Assembly: GCF_028596025.1 (NCBI RefSeq) | Contig: NZ_CP117167.1 | Span: 1,302,001-1,366,000 of the forward strand | Direction: 5' to 3' | From: Mucilaginibacter jinjuensis | Lineage (GTDB): Bacteria > Bacteroidota > Bacteroidia > Sphingobacteriales > Sphingobacteriaceae | DNA: 64,000 bases | Shown here: in pieces, positions 24,171 through 32,968 of the stretch | How the letters are laid out: each line of letters starts with the position of its first letter | How positions within the stretch are numbered: the first letter of the stretch is position 1 | The notes under the pieces: generated by a model | Database searches by the model: none | Seen by the model: only the letters and a program-made list of their open reading frames with translations | What the model was told of the DNA's origin: nothing | Position numbers and translations under genes: made by a program

Positions 24171-24938
24171 ATGGGATTATTTGATTTCCTCAAACCTAAA
24201 CCGGCAAACAATAGTCAGCACCAAAAGAAAGCTGAAGCAATACCTGCTGATAAAAATTTGTATTTACTAGGGGCTTTAAAATCCATATTGATTGAGATGG
24301 GGTACCGGGTCGAAAAACATCCGCAGTATTTGACGCTTATTATTAATACTGAACTGGAAGTATCAACCGCGATTGTAGAAAACCCGGGTGTGCATCCCTC
24401 GGTATTACATCTCATGGTAGCTACAGCTCATCCTCAATATTTCCCGGACGGGATAATAGAGAGTGTAGCAGGTGTAGGCATTTCGTTCGAAGAGCAGGTA
24501 AATGTTGCATTAAGCAACTACATCAATTCCACATTCCTTACACTAATTGATAGTTTATCAGATACCCATAACCCGGATTTGGACTTTACCAAATCGATCA
24601 ATGGTAAAGAAGTGCTATGGCACCCAAAACCGGGGGAAATGCATTTCCAGGGATTATGGCAGGAATACCCACAATACGATTATCTTTTCGAATTATTAAA
24701 AGATAAGATCCCTGCTCAGTTAACCAACAACAAAATAAACTGGTTAAAGATCTATGTTTCTAAACGTGCAGATGGCGAAATTATAGGTGAATGCCTTTTC
24801 AATAATGTACAATGGGAAGCCGGATACCACGAAATTTACAAATATGCTAAGAGTTGGAATTTGATTGACGAATTCAGAGGCATTAAACAATTTATGGTGT
24901 TTAGGCGATGCGACCTATATGATGATATTGCGGATTAA
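24171..24938 (+). CDS. Hypothetical protein (possibly DUF6348-like)
   Basis: A 255-residue cytosolic protein starting MGLFDFLKPKPANNS, with no signal peptide or membrane helix. A central block (HPQYFPDGIIESVAGVGISF, then FEEQVNVALSNYINSTF) resembles uncharacterised DUF6348-type proteins; this match is from memory and weak. It starts 11 bases after the ADP-ribosylglycohydrolase gene and is probably the last gene of that operon. It converges on the PRPP synthetase gene four bases away. Confidence 0.6.
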   Translation: MGLFDFLKPKPANNSQHQKKAEAIPADKNLYLLGALKSILIEMGYRVEKHPQYLTLIINTELEVSTAIVENPGVHPSVLHLMVATAHPQYFPDGIIESVAGVGISFEEQVNVALSNYINSTFLTLIDSLSDTHNPDLDFTKSINGKEVLWHPKPGEMHFQGLWQEYPQYDYLFELLKDKIPAQLTNNKINWLKIYVSKRADGEIIGECLFNNVQWEAGYHEIYKYAKSWNLIDEFRGIKQFMVFRRCDLYDDIAD

Positions 24939-24942
24939 GTAC

Positions 24943-25848
24943 TTACATGCTTTCGCAAATCAGCTTATCCAGGCTTCTTACCTCCACAAATTCATCGTTG
25001 ATATATTGCGTATTTACGTGCGAATCTGTACAGATCAGTTTCTTAATTAATCCGCTGTTTTTTAATTTGTTGATGCCATCATTTACAAATAAGCCGTGTG
25101 TAGTGATTACGTAGATATCACCTGCGCCGGCATTTTTATAAGTTTTAGCCGCGTTAATAATGCTGCCTCCCGAGCGGATCATGTCATCATAAATAATAAC
25201 CGTTTTGCCATCTACATCAGCATTAATGGCGCTTACCTCGGTATGGTCGCCTTTCAGGCGGCGTTTCAGGATAAAGGCTGCGTTTACGCCTAAATCATTC
25301 GCCAACGATTCTACCCATTTGGCACGGCCTGCATCAGTACTGGCCATTACAAAATTATCGCCACCATATTCAAGCGCAGCCTTAATCACAATATCCTTGC
25401 AGTATACATGTACCGGATATAAATCGTGCTCAAAATAATACTGGATCCCTTCTGAGTGCAGGTCGAACAACAGAACCTTGTTCCCCTGGTTTGATTTTGG
25501 AATAGCCGACAGTAACCTGGCGCGGGTTTTGGCTGTTACAATTTCACCGCTCAATACCGCACGCTCCATGGTAGAGTAACCAAAGTATGGAATAACCAGC
25601 GTTAGCGAATTAACCCCGTAACTTACCAGTGAAGATGCCAAATCATATAACTCTAAAGTAGCGCTGTCATTTACAGTGCCGCCTATCAATACAATATTTC
25701 TGTTCTCTATCTGGGAGATGATGCGCTGATAGCGTTCGCCGTCGGTAAAATGGCTTACTTCCAATTCCCCTTTTTCAAAATCGCCGCAGGCCATTACCTT
25801 TTCGGCCAGGTATTCGTAGCCTTTTATGGCGAATAATATCTTTTTCAT
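24943..25848 (-). CDS. prs: Ribose-phosphate pyrophosphokinase (PRPP synthetase)
   Basis: About 301 residues from the ATG at 25848, seven bases after the preceding gene; an earlier frame start at 25872 would overlap it. The protein shows the phosphoribosyltransferase fold with VIPYFGYSTMERAVLSGE, LLFDLHSEGIQYYF (metal-binding Asp and His) and the PRPP loop VIIYDDMIRSGGSI. It makes PRPP from ribose 5-phosphate and ATP. It is more divergent than a housekeeping Prs and follows the nicotinamide phosphoribosyltransferase gene, whose co-substrate is PRPP. Confidence 0.88.
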   Translation of the reverse strand: MKKILFAIKGYEYLAEKVMACGDFEKGELEVSHFTDGERYQRIISQIENRNIVLIGGTVNDSATLELYDLASSLVSYGVNSLTLVIPYFGYSTMERAVLSGEIVTAKTRARLLSAIPKSNQGNKVLLFDLHSEGIQYYFEHDLYPVHVYCKDIVIKAALEYGGDNFVMASTDAGRAKWVESLANDLGVNAAFILKRRLKGDHTEVSAINADVDGKTVIIYDDMIRSGGSIINAAKTYKNAGAGDIYVITTHGLFVNDGINKLKNSGLIKKLICTDSHVNTQYINDEFVEVRSLDKLICESM

Positions 25849-25855
25849 GCTGTTG

Positions 25856-27274
25856 TTAGTTAAGGTTGGCATTAGCTTTCACCTGTTCAAATGTAATGGG
25901 ATTAACCAGTCTGCCATTTTCAAATACGGTGCGCAGTTCATCGGCTAATTCTAAATGCTCCTGCTCGTTTACGGTTTTAAAGATGCTATTTATTTTTACC
26001 AGTTTTAAACGGCCGCCTTTACTCTTTTTAAAACTTGGGGTAATATTACCCTGTGCATCCATTTCGGTAGGGCTTTTCTCTACTGTTACTTCGGTGCCAT
26101 TAATAACCGCGCTGCTGCATTTCAGGGCAAACTTTTGGGTGTCGCGGTCAACCTTTTGCAACAAAGCGCCGCCCATGCCCAATACTAAGTTTTCTGCGCT
26201 AATGCCGTTTGTTTTTAATGCGTTGTATATGTTGATGATCTCGCCGTAGTTTACACCATCCCCCTGGATCACTCTTACTTGCGGTGGTAATACTTTGTAT
26301 CCTTTGTTGTTAGTGGTAAAACCAAATGTTTCGAACAATATTTTGAATATCTCCAACAAGGTCATGATCGGATCGCCGCTATCGGGGCGGATCACCAGGG
26401 TACCTTTCCGGTTTAAGATCTCTTCTTTTAGCTCGCCACCCCAGTACTCTCTACAAGCTTTAAAAATGTTAAAGCTATCAGATACACAGGCAATAGTACC
26501 GGTTGGGAAACTGCGCAGCACGTGTTTAAAAATCTCCAGTTCGCCATCGCGGCCTAATAGGGTACAAATACTATGCTCAGTTGCCGGGATGCTTAATCCA
26601 TATACCTTTTGGGCATCATAGTAGTTAATGGCCATGCCGCTGCCTGCCAGGTTATCGCTGCCGCTGAAATTGATTAAATGGGCAGTACCGCCAATTTTAG
26701 CGCTCTCTACACTGCTTACCCCACGGAAACCGAAATCGTTCAGTACAAAATCAATCCCGGCTTCGGCACCTTCGGTTGCTGTTTCGGTGTAAAACTGGGT
26801 AATCACTTTTTTTATCTGGTTGCTTAAGGTTGCCACTGTGCATGGGTACCATACCTGCATCAACAGCGTTTCCAAGAAATTGGTAAGCCAGTAACATTCG
26901 GGGTCGGTATTTTCTATGGTCATCAGCACATGGTGGGTAGGTACAGCAGTACCTTCGGCAACGGCTTTTATTTTCACAGGCAGGTTACCGTTGTATTTAT
27001 CAAGGATGTATTGAAATTTAGATTTATCGAATACATCATCACGGCCAAATACTTGTTGCAGAAAGCCATCGGCTTCGTCCAGGTCTTGCTGGGTAAAAGC
27101 AGGCCCTTGCAGGTATTCTTTCAAAAAATATTGCAGACCGAAGAATATCGTTTCATCAAACATTCCGCCGCGACTTTCCAGGTAACTATAAATTTGTGTG
27201 GTACCGGGATAGTAAAATTTATGGTGAGCGTATTTATAGGCATCAGCCAGCAGGATCAAATTTTCGCGTTTCAT
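25856..27274 (-). CDS. nadV: Nicotinamide phosphoribosyltransferase
   Basis: A 472-residue NAMPT-type enzyme that makes NMN from nicotinamide and PRPP. Recognisable blocks are LLADAYKYAHHKFYYPGT with the substrate-contact segment at the N-terminus, FGFRGVSSVESAKIGG, VIRPDSGDP (phosphate-binding, about residues 295-303) and GDGVNYGEI. Full length for the family. It lies between nadM and prs with gaps of a few bases, so the three form one operon. Confidence 0.93.
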   Translation of the reverse strand: MKRENLILLADAYKYAHHKFYYPGTTQIYSYLESRGGMFDETIFFGLQYFLKEYLQGPAFTQQDLDEADGFLQQVFGRDDVFDKSKFQYILDKYNGNLPVKIKAVAEGTAVPTHHVLMTIENTDPECYWLTNFLETLLMQVWYPCTVATLSNQIKKVITQFYTETATEGAEAGIDFVLNDFGFRGVSSVESAKIGGTAHLINFSGSDNLAGSGMAINYYDAQKVYGLSIPATEHSICTLLGRDGELEIFKHVLRSFPTGTIACVSDSFNIFKACREYWGGELKEEILNRKGTLVIRPDSGDPIMTLLEIFKILFETFGFTTNNKGYKVLPPQVRVIQGDGVNYGEIINIYNALKTNGISAENLVLGMGGALLQKVDRDTQKFALKCSSAVINGTEVTVEKSPTEMDAQGNITPSFKKSKGGRLKLVKINSIFKTVNEQEHLELADELRTVFENGRLVNPITFEQVKANANLN

Positions 27275-27278
27275 GGAT

Positions 27279-28175
27279 TTAGTTTTTAAGGTACCTAGTA
27301 ATAATTAGTTCGAACATCTCCACATGTTCGTCGCTGATGGTTCCATTCTCAATCATCTTTGGTAGATCAGCAACCGGGAACCAATCCAGGTCAATAATAT
27401 CATCCTTTGCAGCAGGTGAACCACTGATATAATCACAGCTGAATAAAAGGGTGATAATTTTATCGGCCTCGTTACGATAACGCCAGTCGTTTATTTTGCG
27501 CGATGTTTCGTAGGTCATTTCGCTTATTTCCATCTCACCGCACTCTTCTGTTAATTCGCGTTTGGCAGCAGCTTCATAACTATCGTCTTCCGGGTCGGCA
27601 AAGCCGCCTATAAAGCGCCATTTGTTGTTGGTTGCTTTTTTACCCAGCAGTATTTCTGTTTTGTTATTTCTAAAACAAGCAATATCAACAGTAGGATAAA
27701 CTTTAGTGTATTGGTTATAATAAGCATACAGGATACCTGCCCTAAAATCATTAGAATCGAATACCTTATCAGCATATTGCTTGCGCAACTCGGTAGCGTT
27801 ATAATCACCATGTTCCGGCAACTCTACGGTTTCGAACCGGCCAGAGTAGTAGGGGATGAAACTGTCCCGGCTACCATACAAACAGAAATCTTCTGATTGA
27901 AAAACGCTTTTCAGCAGGCTATCAATACTCTCAGACCATGTTTTATCACTCGGATGGTCGCTAATTGGTAAAACCACTACTTCCGGATAATCCTTCTTGA
28001 TCATCTTTTCGCGGGTATAATAATCATAAGGGTTTTTGCGGCTGCCCATTATTGGGCTTACACCTAACAAAATAATTAGCTTGGCATGTTTCTCTTGTAC
28101 CATGCTGATTAATTGCTTATGCCCCTCGTGCAGGTAAGGGGTTTGGAAGCGGGCTATAATTACGGCTGTTTTCAT
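27279..28175 (-). CDS. nadM: Bifunctional NMN adenylyltransferase / Nudix hydrolase
   Basis: A 298-residue NadM-Nudix fusion. The N-terminal nucleotidyltransferase domain has the ATP-binding HEGH motif (RFQTPYLHEGHKQL, about 9-22) and the GSRKNP loop. The C-terminal Nudix domain (about 165-290) has the box GGFADPEDDSYEAAAKREL followed by TEECGE. NadM turns NMN into NAD+, and the Nudix part of such fusions cleaves ADP-ribose. First gene of the operon, directly behind two operators. Confidence 0.92.
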   Translation of the reverse strand: MKTAVIIARFQTPYLHEGHKQLISMVQEKHAKLIILLGVSPIMGSRKNPYDYYTREKMIKKDYPEVVVLPISDHPSDKTWSESIDSLLKSVFQSEDFCLYGSRDSFIPYYSGRFETVELPEHGDYNATELRKQYADKVFDSNDFRAGILYAYYNQYTKVYPTVDIACFRNNKTEILLGKKATNNKWRFIGGFADPEDDSYEAAAKRELTEECGEMEISEMTYETSRKINDWRYRNEADKIITLLFSCDYISGSPAAKDDIIDLDWFPVADLPKMIENGTISDEHVEMFELIITRYLKN

Positions 28176-28181
28176 GATTAA

Positions 28182-28227
28182 TTTGCGTTAATTATACGCA
28201 AATATAAATATGCGTTTTAAATACGCA
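28182..28227. promoter_or_regulatory. Two NrtR-type operators before the NAD salvage operon
   Basis: TTTGCGT-N7-ACGCAAA at 28182-28202 is a perfect inverted repeat, and TGCGT-N7-ACGCA at 28211-28227 is a second one with the same spacing, their centres 27 bp apart. They lie just before nadM and after the NrtR-type regulator gene. The regulator pairing is inferred from gene order. Confidence 0.75.
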
Positions 28228-28259
28228 AATTATTTTTGCTTTTATTTTTCAGGAAACAA

Positions 28260-28946
28260 TTAAATCTCGAAGTTGATTCCTTCTTTTTGTAACTGGTAGT
28301 ATTTCTGCGGATTAAACTTAAAAAGATTGCCAGGTCTGCCTGCGCCATCAAGCGCTTGTTTTTCGGTAGTTTCTTCGAGGAAGCCAAATTTAATGACCTT
28401 CTTTTTAAAATTGCGGCGGTCGATAGGGCGGTCCAGTACGGCCATGTATAATTTTTCGAGTTCAGAGAATGGGAATTTCTCTTCCAGTAGTTCGAAACCT
28501 ACCGGCTGGTAAAGCATTTTGTTTTTCAATCGCTCATGCGCTGCGGTTAAAATCTCGTGGTGGTCAAACGCCAGTTGAGGGAGTTTTTTAATATTAAACC
28601 AGGCCACATCTGCAGCGTCGGTATCGGCCTGTAATTCAAAAGCATCGGGCTTAACCAAGCCATAATAGGTGATAGAGATTACCCGGTTACGCGGATCGCG
28701 GCCTGGTTTACCAAAGCTATACAGTTGCTCTAAATAATTAATATTAACGCCGGTCTCTTCTTTCAATTCACGCTGAATAGCTTCTTCCAAAGACTCATCA
28801 TCACGAACCAAACCACCGGGCAGGGCCCAGCTATCTTTAAAAGGTTTGATGTTACGTTTAATCAATAGCACAGACAAGCCCTCTTTGGAAGTATATCCAA
28901 ATACCACAGCATCAACAGCTACTTTAATATTTTGAATGGCCGGCAT
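28260..28946 (-). CDS. nrtR: NrtR-type Nudix transcriptional regulator
   Basis: A 228-residue protein with an N-terminal Nudix fold (about 8-150; box GGLVRDDESLEEAIQRELKE followed by ETG) and a C-terminal winged helix (about 155-225, RPIDRRNFKKKVIKFGFLEE). This is the NrtR architecture, in which ADP-ribose or related ligands release the repressor from NAD-biosynthesis promoters. The nearby operon makes NAD+ and two palindromes precede it, so it is the likely regulator. Confidence 0.88.
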   Translation of the reverse strand: MPAIQNIKVAVDAVVFGYTSKEGLSVLLIKRNIKPFKDSWALPGGLVRDDESLEEAIQRELKEETGVNINYLEQLYSFGKPGRDPRNRVISITYYGLVKPDAFELQADTDAADVAWFNIKKLPQLAFDHHEILTAAHERLKNKMLYQPVGFELLEEKFPFSELEKLYMAVLDRPIDRRNFKKKVIKFGFLEETTEKQALDGAGRPGNLFKFNPQKYYQLQKEGINFEI

Positions 28947-29023
28947 GTTACAAAGTTATTAATCTGCCCCAAGCAGGCAAGTTGAGGTAATTCTATATTT
29001 TATGTTGAATTCAATTAAAATTC

Positions 29024-29300
29024 TATCTTTGCATCCAATTCCTGATTTGTTAACCTTTTAAATATCAAGGAATCATGACAGAGCTACGCTACATATCGCC
29101 CCTTTCGCTCATTGCCCATTAGGCAGGCAAACACCATGCTTTTTTATTAAGAATAAGTTAAAGCCACTTTTGGCCTTGATGATTTTTTGCCTGCCGAATT
29201 AATTTATTGGGCTCTTGTTGTGCGCTCTTAAAAGGGTATATCCTTACTCGAGGACGAAATAGAGATCCAATAACATTTCGAGACAAGAATAAATAAACGT
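29024..29300 (+). promoter_or_regulatory. Promoter and structured leader of the rtcB2-prfH operon
   Basis: TATCTTTG at 29024-29031 matches TAnnTTTG. The transcript would carry a leader of about 260 nt with a short frame (29075-29122) and a 10-bp perfect inverted repeat, GGCAGGCAAA (29122-29131) with TTTGCCTGCC (29186-29195). A smaller AAGCCA/TGGCCTT hairpin sits inside the loop. The stop codon of the short frame touches the first base of the long stem, a layout fit for translation-dependent attenuation. Confidence 0.6.
29075..29122 (+). CDS. Putative 15-residue leader peptide
   Basis: ATG to TAG encoding MTELRYISPLSLIAH, preceded by AAGGAATC. It lies between a good promoter and a long hairpin before an operon for ribosome rescue and RNA repair, and its stop overlaps the hairpin base. 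A regulatory rather than enzymatic role is inferred. Confidence 0.45.
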   Translation: MTELRYISPLSLIAH

Positions 29301-29303
29301 GTG

Positions 29304-30029
29304 ATGGACACACATGAATGGCCGCGCTGTATTAAATCGGCGCGCCGGAAAAAACGGCTCGTAAAAACAGACCGGGATAAGCAGTTGATACAGCTGGACA
29401 AGCGGCGGGATAAGCTTTGGATACAAAAAGAGCTTTTACCGAAAGTGCCTTTAGAACATCCTTATCAGCGTGGATGGAAACGGTTTTTTGTGCTTCGCGA
29501 TGATATTAAACGCGGACCACAGGCTGATTTTTATGAGGCCTTGCTGACTAAAATTAATACGGTTGAGTATCATCACGATAAATCATTCAAGCGCAAAAAG
29601 CGGCGTAAAGGGCGTAATGTTTACGTGATCAAGCAACAATTACTGCGCGAATTTGGTGAGTACAGCTGGCAGGTTAACCGGATGCAATTGACCGAAGATG
29701 AAAAAGCTTGCTTTACACGTGTTGAATTTATTAACCCGTACCGCAGGCTGGATGTGAAATATGTAATTACCGAACCCTGGCGCTATTTGCTAAAAGTAGC
29801 CCCATACATGGTAACGCATATTAAACTAATGGATGTGGATATTGAAAGGGAGCTATCGTACATCAATGACCATATCGATAACCATCACCTGGCACCACGT
29901 ATCAACTGCTTAACCCGTGGCCGGAGCTATCGCTGGAAAGATCGTTTTAACGAGCCGGCCAAATACATTAACAAATTAAAAAACATACCCAGGTATAGTT
30001 CAATAACAACTTACCTGGAATTAGAATAA
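29304..30029 (+). CDS. Basic hypothetical protein of the rtcB2-prfH operon
   Basis: I do not recognise this 241-residue protein. It is strongly basic, especially near the N-terminus (KSARRKKRLVKTDRDKQ) and centre (KSFKRKKRRKGRNVYVIKQQ), with no membrane helix. It ends 8 bases before rtcB2, so the two are co-transcribed. The charge and position suggest binding to RNA or damaged ribosomes. The start is an ATG at 29304; a GTG sits at 29301. Confidence 0.7.
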   Translation: MDTHEWPRCIKSARRKKRLVKTDRDKQLIQLDKRRDKLWIQKELLPKVPLEHPYQRGWKRFFVLRDDIKRGPQADFYEALLTKINTVEYHHDKSFKRKKRRKGRNVYVIKQQLLREFGEYSWQVNRMQLTEDEKACFTRVEFINPYRRLDVKYVITEPWRYLLKVAPYMVTHIKLMDVDIERELSYINDHIDNHHLAPRINCLTRGRSYRWKDRFNEPAKYINKLKNIPRYSSITTYLELE

Positions 30030-30037
30030 TAACCCAC

Positions 30038-31438
30038 ATGGGCAATTTAAGAACAAAAGATTTAAGTAAAATAGGTTATCATAATGATCAGCTGCGAAGC
30101 CTGGTTATTGGTATAGCCTCTAAAAATTTTAAGCACCACAGTAAGCAGCAATTGCTTGATCTGCTGGTGGATATTAAAAACAACCCGGAAGCATTTCTGG
30201 ATGATGAACTAACAGCCAAAATAGCAGAAAAGGTAATTGGCAAGGTAGAAGGCCCATCTTTTAAAACGTATGATTTGAGGGACGAGCCGATATTCTGCAA
30301 AACCTATGGCGGCAAGGGTATCGAGTCATCTGCCAAAAAACAAATGGAACTGGCTAACCTGTTACCTGTAAGTGTACAAGGCGCTTTAATGCCCGATGCT
30401 CACATGGGCTTTGGTTTGCCTATTGGCGGTGTGCTGGCTACCGGTAATGCGGTGATCCCTTATGCAGTAGGTATGGATATTGGCTGCCGCATGGCCTTAT
30501 CTATTATTGATGAGAACGATGGCTTTCTGAAACGGTTTGAATACCAGGTTAAGCAAGCACTTAAAAACCATACCCATTTCGGTATGGAAGGCGGGCTGGA
30601 TACCAGGCAGGAACATGAGATACTGGATAGCCCGGTATTTAATGAAATCCCATTTTTAAAACCGTTGCGCGGGAAGGCGGTGAGGCAGCTGGGCACTTCA
30701 GGCAACGGCAACCACTTTGTTGAGTTTGGCGAAATTGAACTTTTAGCCGATAATACCTTAGGCTTACCCGCTAAAAAGTACACGGCATTGCTAACGCATT
30801 CGGGCAGCAGGGGTTTAGGTTCGGCCATTGCAAGGCATTATACGCAGATAGCCATGAACACTTGCAAGCTACCACGCCATGCCCAGCAACTGGCCTGGCT
30901 GGATCTGAACAGCGAAGCAGGGCAGGAGTACTGGCTTACCATGACCCTCGCCGGCGATTATGCCAAAGCCTGCCATGAGCGTATCCATGCCAACTTACTA
31001 AAGGCTTTAGGTTTAAAAGCTTTGCACGTGGTAGAGAACCACCACAACTTTGCCTGGAAAGATAAACTGGCTGATAGCCGCGAAGTGATCATCCATCGCA
31101 AGGGTGCCACGCCGGCGCACAAAGGTGAGCTGGGCATTATCCCCGGCAGCATGACCACTCCCGCTTACCTGGTATCGGGCAAGGGAACGGGCGATGCCTT
31201 ATATTCTGCTTCGCACGGAGCTGGCAGGGCGATGAGCAGGCAAAAGGCAAAGGATAGCATGACGGTTTCGGCCATGAAAAAGATGCTGACCAATGCTGGT
31301 GTTACCCTGATTGGCGGCACGGTTGAAGAGAACCCTATGGCCTACAAGGATATTGAGTCTGTTATTGCTGCGCAAAGCGATCTGGTTGATATCCAGGGGA
31401 AGTTTTATCCACGTATTGTTAGAATGAACAAGGATTAG
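30038..31438 (+). CDS. rtcB: RtcB RNA ligase, paralogue 2 (PrfH-linked)
   Basis: A 466-residue RtcB with the diagnostic blocks MPDAHMGFGLPIGGV, GMDIGCRM, GTSGNGNHFVEFG, THSGSRGLG and YSASHGAGRAMSR. It has an N-terminal extension of about 70 residues before the core that differs from paralogue 1. PrfH follows within four bases. RtcB2-PrfH pairs are known to rescue and repair ribosomes cut in the 16S decoding centre. It is divergent enough from rtcB1 to be a separate subfamily rather than a recent duplicate. Confidence 0.93.
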   Translation: MGNLRTKDLSKIGYHNDQLRSLVIGIASKNFKHHSKQQLLDLLVDIKNNPEAFLDDELTAKIAEKVIGKVEGPSFKTYDLRDEPIFCKTYGGKGIESSAKKQMELANLLPVSVQGALMPDAHMGFGLPIGGVLATGNAVIPYAVGMDIGCRMALSIIDENDGFLKRFEYQVKQALKNHTHFGMEGGLDTRQEHEILDSPVFNEIPFLKPLRGKAVRQLGTSGNGNHFVEFGEIELLADNTLGLPAKKYTALLTHSGSRGLGSAIARHYTQIAMNTCKLPRHAQQLAWLDLNSEAGQEYWLTMTLAGDYAKACHERIHANLLKALGLKALHVVENHHNFAWKDKLADSREVIIHRKGATPAHKGELGIIPGSMTTPAYLVSGKGTGDALYSASHGAGRAMSRQKAKDSMTVSAMKKMLTNAGVTLIGGTVEENPMAYKDIESVIAAQSDLVDIQGKFYPRIVRMNKD

Positions 31439-31441
31439 GTG

Positions 31442-32059
31442 ATGAAAAAGATGATCATACAAATTACATCAGGTAAAGGCCCGGCAGAATGCTGCCGGGT
31501 TGTAGCCTGTGTGCAAAACCTGATGACGAAACAGGCCAAACAACAAGGTATTGAGCTGGAGGTATTGGAAAATATCCCGGGTGAAATTAAAGATACTTTA
31601 CTTTCTGCAACCATGATGGCCACAGGTAGTAACCTGGATGCATTTATAAAAGAATGGGCCGGAACCGTACAATGGATAGCGCAAAGCCCTTATCGTAAAT
31701 TTCACAAACGTAAAAACTGGTTTGTTGGCATTGCTGCTTTTGATGTGAAGGATTTGATGCAGTGGAACCCGAAAGATGTAAAACTGGAAACCTGCCGTTC
31801 AGCCGGTCCGGGTGGGCAGAATGTAAACAAGGTTGAAACCGCCGTGAGGGGAACACATTTGCCATCCGGGTTACAGGTAATGGCTATGGATACCCGCTCG
31901 CAGCTGGAAAACAAGAAACTCTGTTTAGCCCGGCTCGAAGCTAAAATACTGGTTTGGCAAACCGAGCAACTGATGGCCCAACAGCAAAGCCAATGGCGTG
32001 AGCACAATGCATTGGAGCGTGGCAACCCGGTTAAAACGATAAAAGCGGAATTACTTTAA
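31442..32059 (+). CDS. prfH: Peptide chain release factor H
   Basis: A 205-residue class I release-factor relative from the ATG at 31442 (GTG at 31439 possible). It keeps the catalytic GGQ in SAGPGGQNVNKVETAVR (GGQ near residues 123-125) but lacks most codon-recognition domains of RF1/RF2, as PrfH does. It releases peptides from ribosomes with damaged 16S RNA so that RtcB2 can reseal it. Downstream of rtcB2 in one operon. Confidence 0.9.
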   Translation: MKKMIIQITSGKGPAECCRVVACVQNLMTKQAKQQGIELEVLENIPGEIKDTLLSATMMATGSNLDAFIKEWAGTVQWIAQSPYRKFHKRKNWFVGIAAFDVKDLMQWNPKDVKLETCRSAGPGGQNVNKVETAVRGTHLPSGLQVMAMDTRSQLENKKLCLARLEAKILVWQTEQLMAQQQSQWREHNALERGNPVKTIKAELL

Positions 32060-32074
32060 GCAAGACTGATAATT

Positions 32075-32106
32075 CCCGGTTGCAGACGCAACCGGGTAAT
32101 TATTTT
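32075..32106 (+). terminator. Terminator of the rtcB2-prfH operon
   Basis: CCCGGTTGC (32075-32083) and GCAACCGGG (32088-32096) form a perfect 9-bp stem with a 4-nt loop, followed by an AT-rich, T-containing tail. Confidence 0.75.
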
Positions 32107-32132
32107 CATTAACAGATTATAAATTAGTTTCT

Positions 32133-32140
32133 TACATTTG
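32133..32140 (+). promoter_or_regulatory. Promoter box of the RNA ligase-HD-Pnk operon
   Basis: TACATTTG matches the Bacteroidota -7 element TAnnTTTG. It lies between the upstream terminator and the ligase gene and would give a leader of about 115 nt. Confidence 0.55.
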
Positions 32141-32260
32141 CGTCAACAAAAACGCTATAAGTCTTTGAGCCATGTAATCGCCAGCGCATAAAATTATTTA
32201 TGGTCTTTCCCATCCCAGGGGAGGAAGCGATTTCTATTTTCTAATTTAATTCTTGAAAAC

Positions 32261-32968
32261 ATGGCTATATCACAAAAATATGGTCGTACCTATCATTATC
32301 CGTTTTCGCCGGGCACAACCAGCGACGACCGTATAGCGCACGACTATTGGGAGCATCTGCAACACATCCCAAACTTAATACATACCGAAAAACTGGACGG
32401 CGAAAATAATTGCCTGTCCAAACTGGGCGTTTTTGCCCGTTCGCATGCTGCACCAACAACCTCTGCGTGGACAGAAAGTTTACGGCGTTTCTGGCAACTG
32501 GTAAAACATGACCTGGGCGATCTGGAAATCTTCGGTGAGAACCTTTATGCCATCCATTCCATTGAATATCGTAAGCTGGAACATCATTATTATGTATTCG
32601 GGATCCGGGAGCATGATCGTTGGCTAAGCTGGGAAGAAACCCGGTTTTATGCCGATATGCTCGATCTGCCTACAGTTCCGATAGTAAAAAAGGAAGAAAC
32701 ACCAAAGGAGCAGCAGCAATTTGAAACAGAAATGCTTGCGCTGGTAAACGGCGCCGGGGCGTTTGAGCCGTATGATGTACATGATAAAACAGCGACCACG
32801 ATGGAAGGCATCGTGAGCAGAAATGCGGATCGTTACAGCGTTGATACATTCGCACAAAATGTATTTAAATATGTACGAAAAGGGCACGTTAAAACCGATG
32901 AGCACTGGACCCGTAACTGGAAACGTGCAGCATTAATAAACGAAGGAGGCAAGTATGTGGGTATTTAG
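32261..32968 (+). CDS. ATP-dependent RNA ligase
   Basis: A 235-residue compact RNA ligase of the nucleotidyltransferase superfamily. Motif I is EKLDGENN with the adenylylated Lys near residue 43, motif III is HYYVFGI, motif IV is MEGIVSR and motif V is FKYVRKGH. It joins 3'-OH and 5'-phosphate ends. Its end overlaps the HD-Pnk gene by 14 bases, giving an end-healing and sealing pair. Confidence 0.88.
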   Translation: MAISQKYGRTYHYPFSPGTTSDDRIAHDYWEHLQHIPNLIHTEKLDGENNCLSKLGVFARSHAAPTTSAWTESLRRFWQLVKHDLGDLEIFGENLYAIHSIEYRKLEHHYYVFGIREHDRWLSWEETRFYADMLDLPTVPIVKKEETPKEQQQFETEMLALVNGAGAFEPYDVHDKTATTMEGIVSRNADRYSVDTFAQNVFKYVRKGHVKTDEHWTRNWKRAALINEGGKYVGI

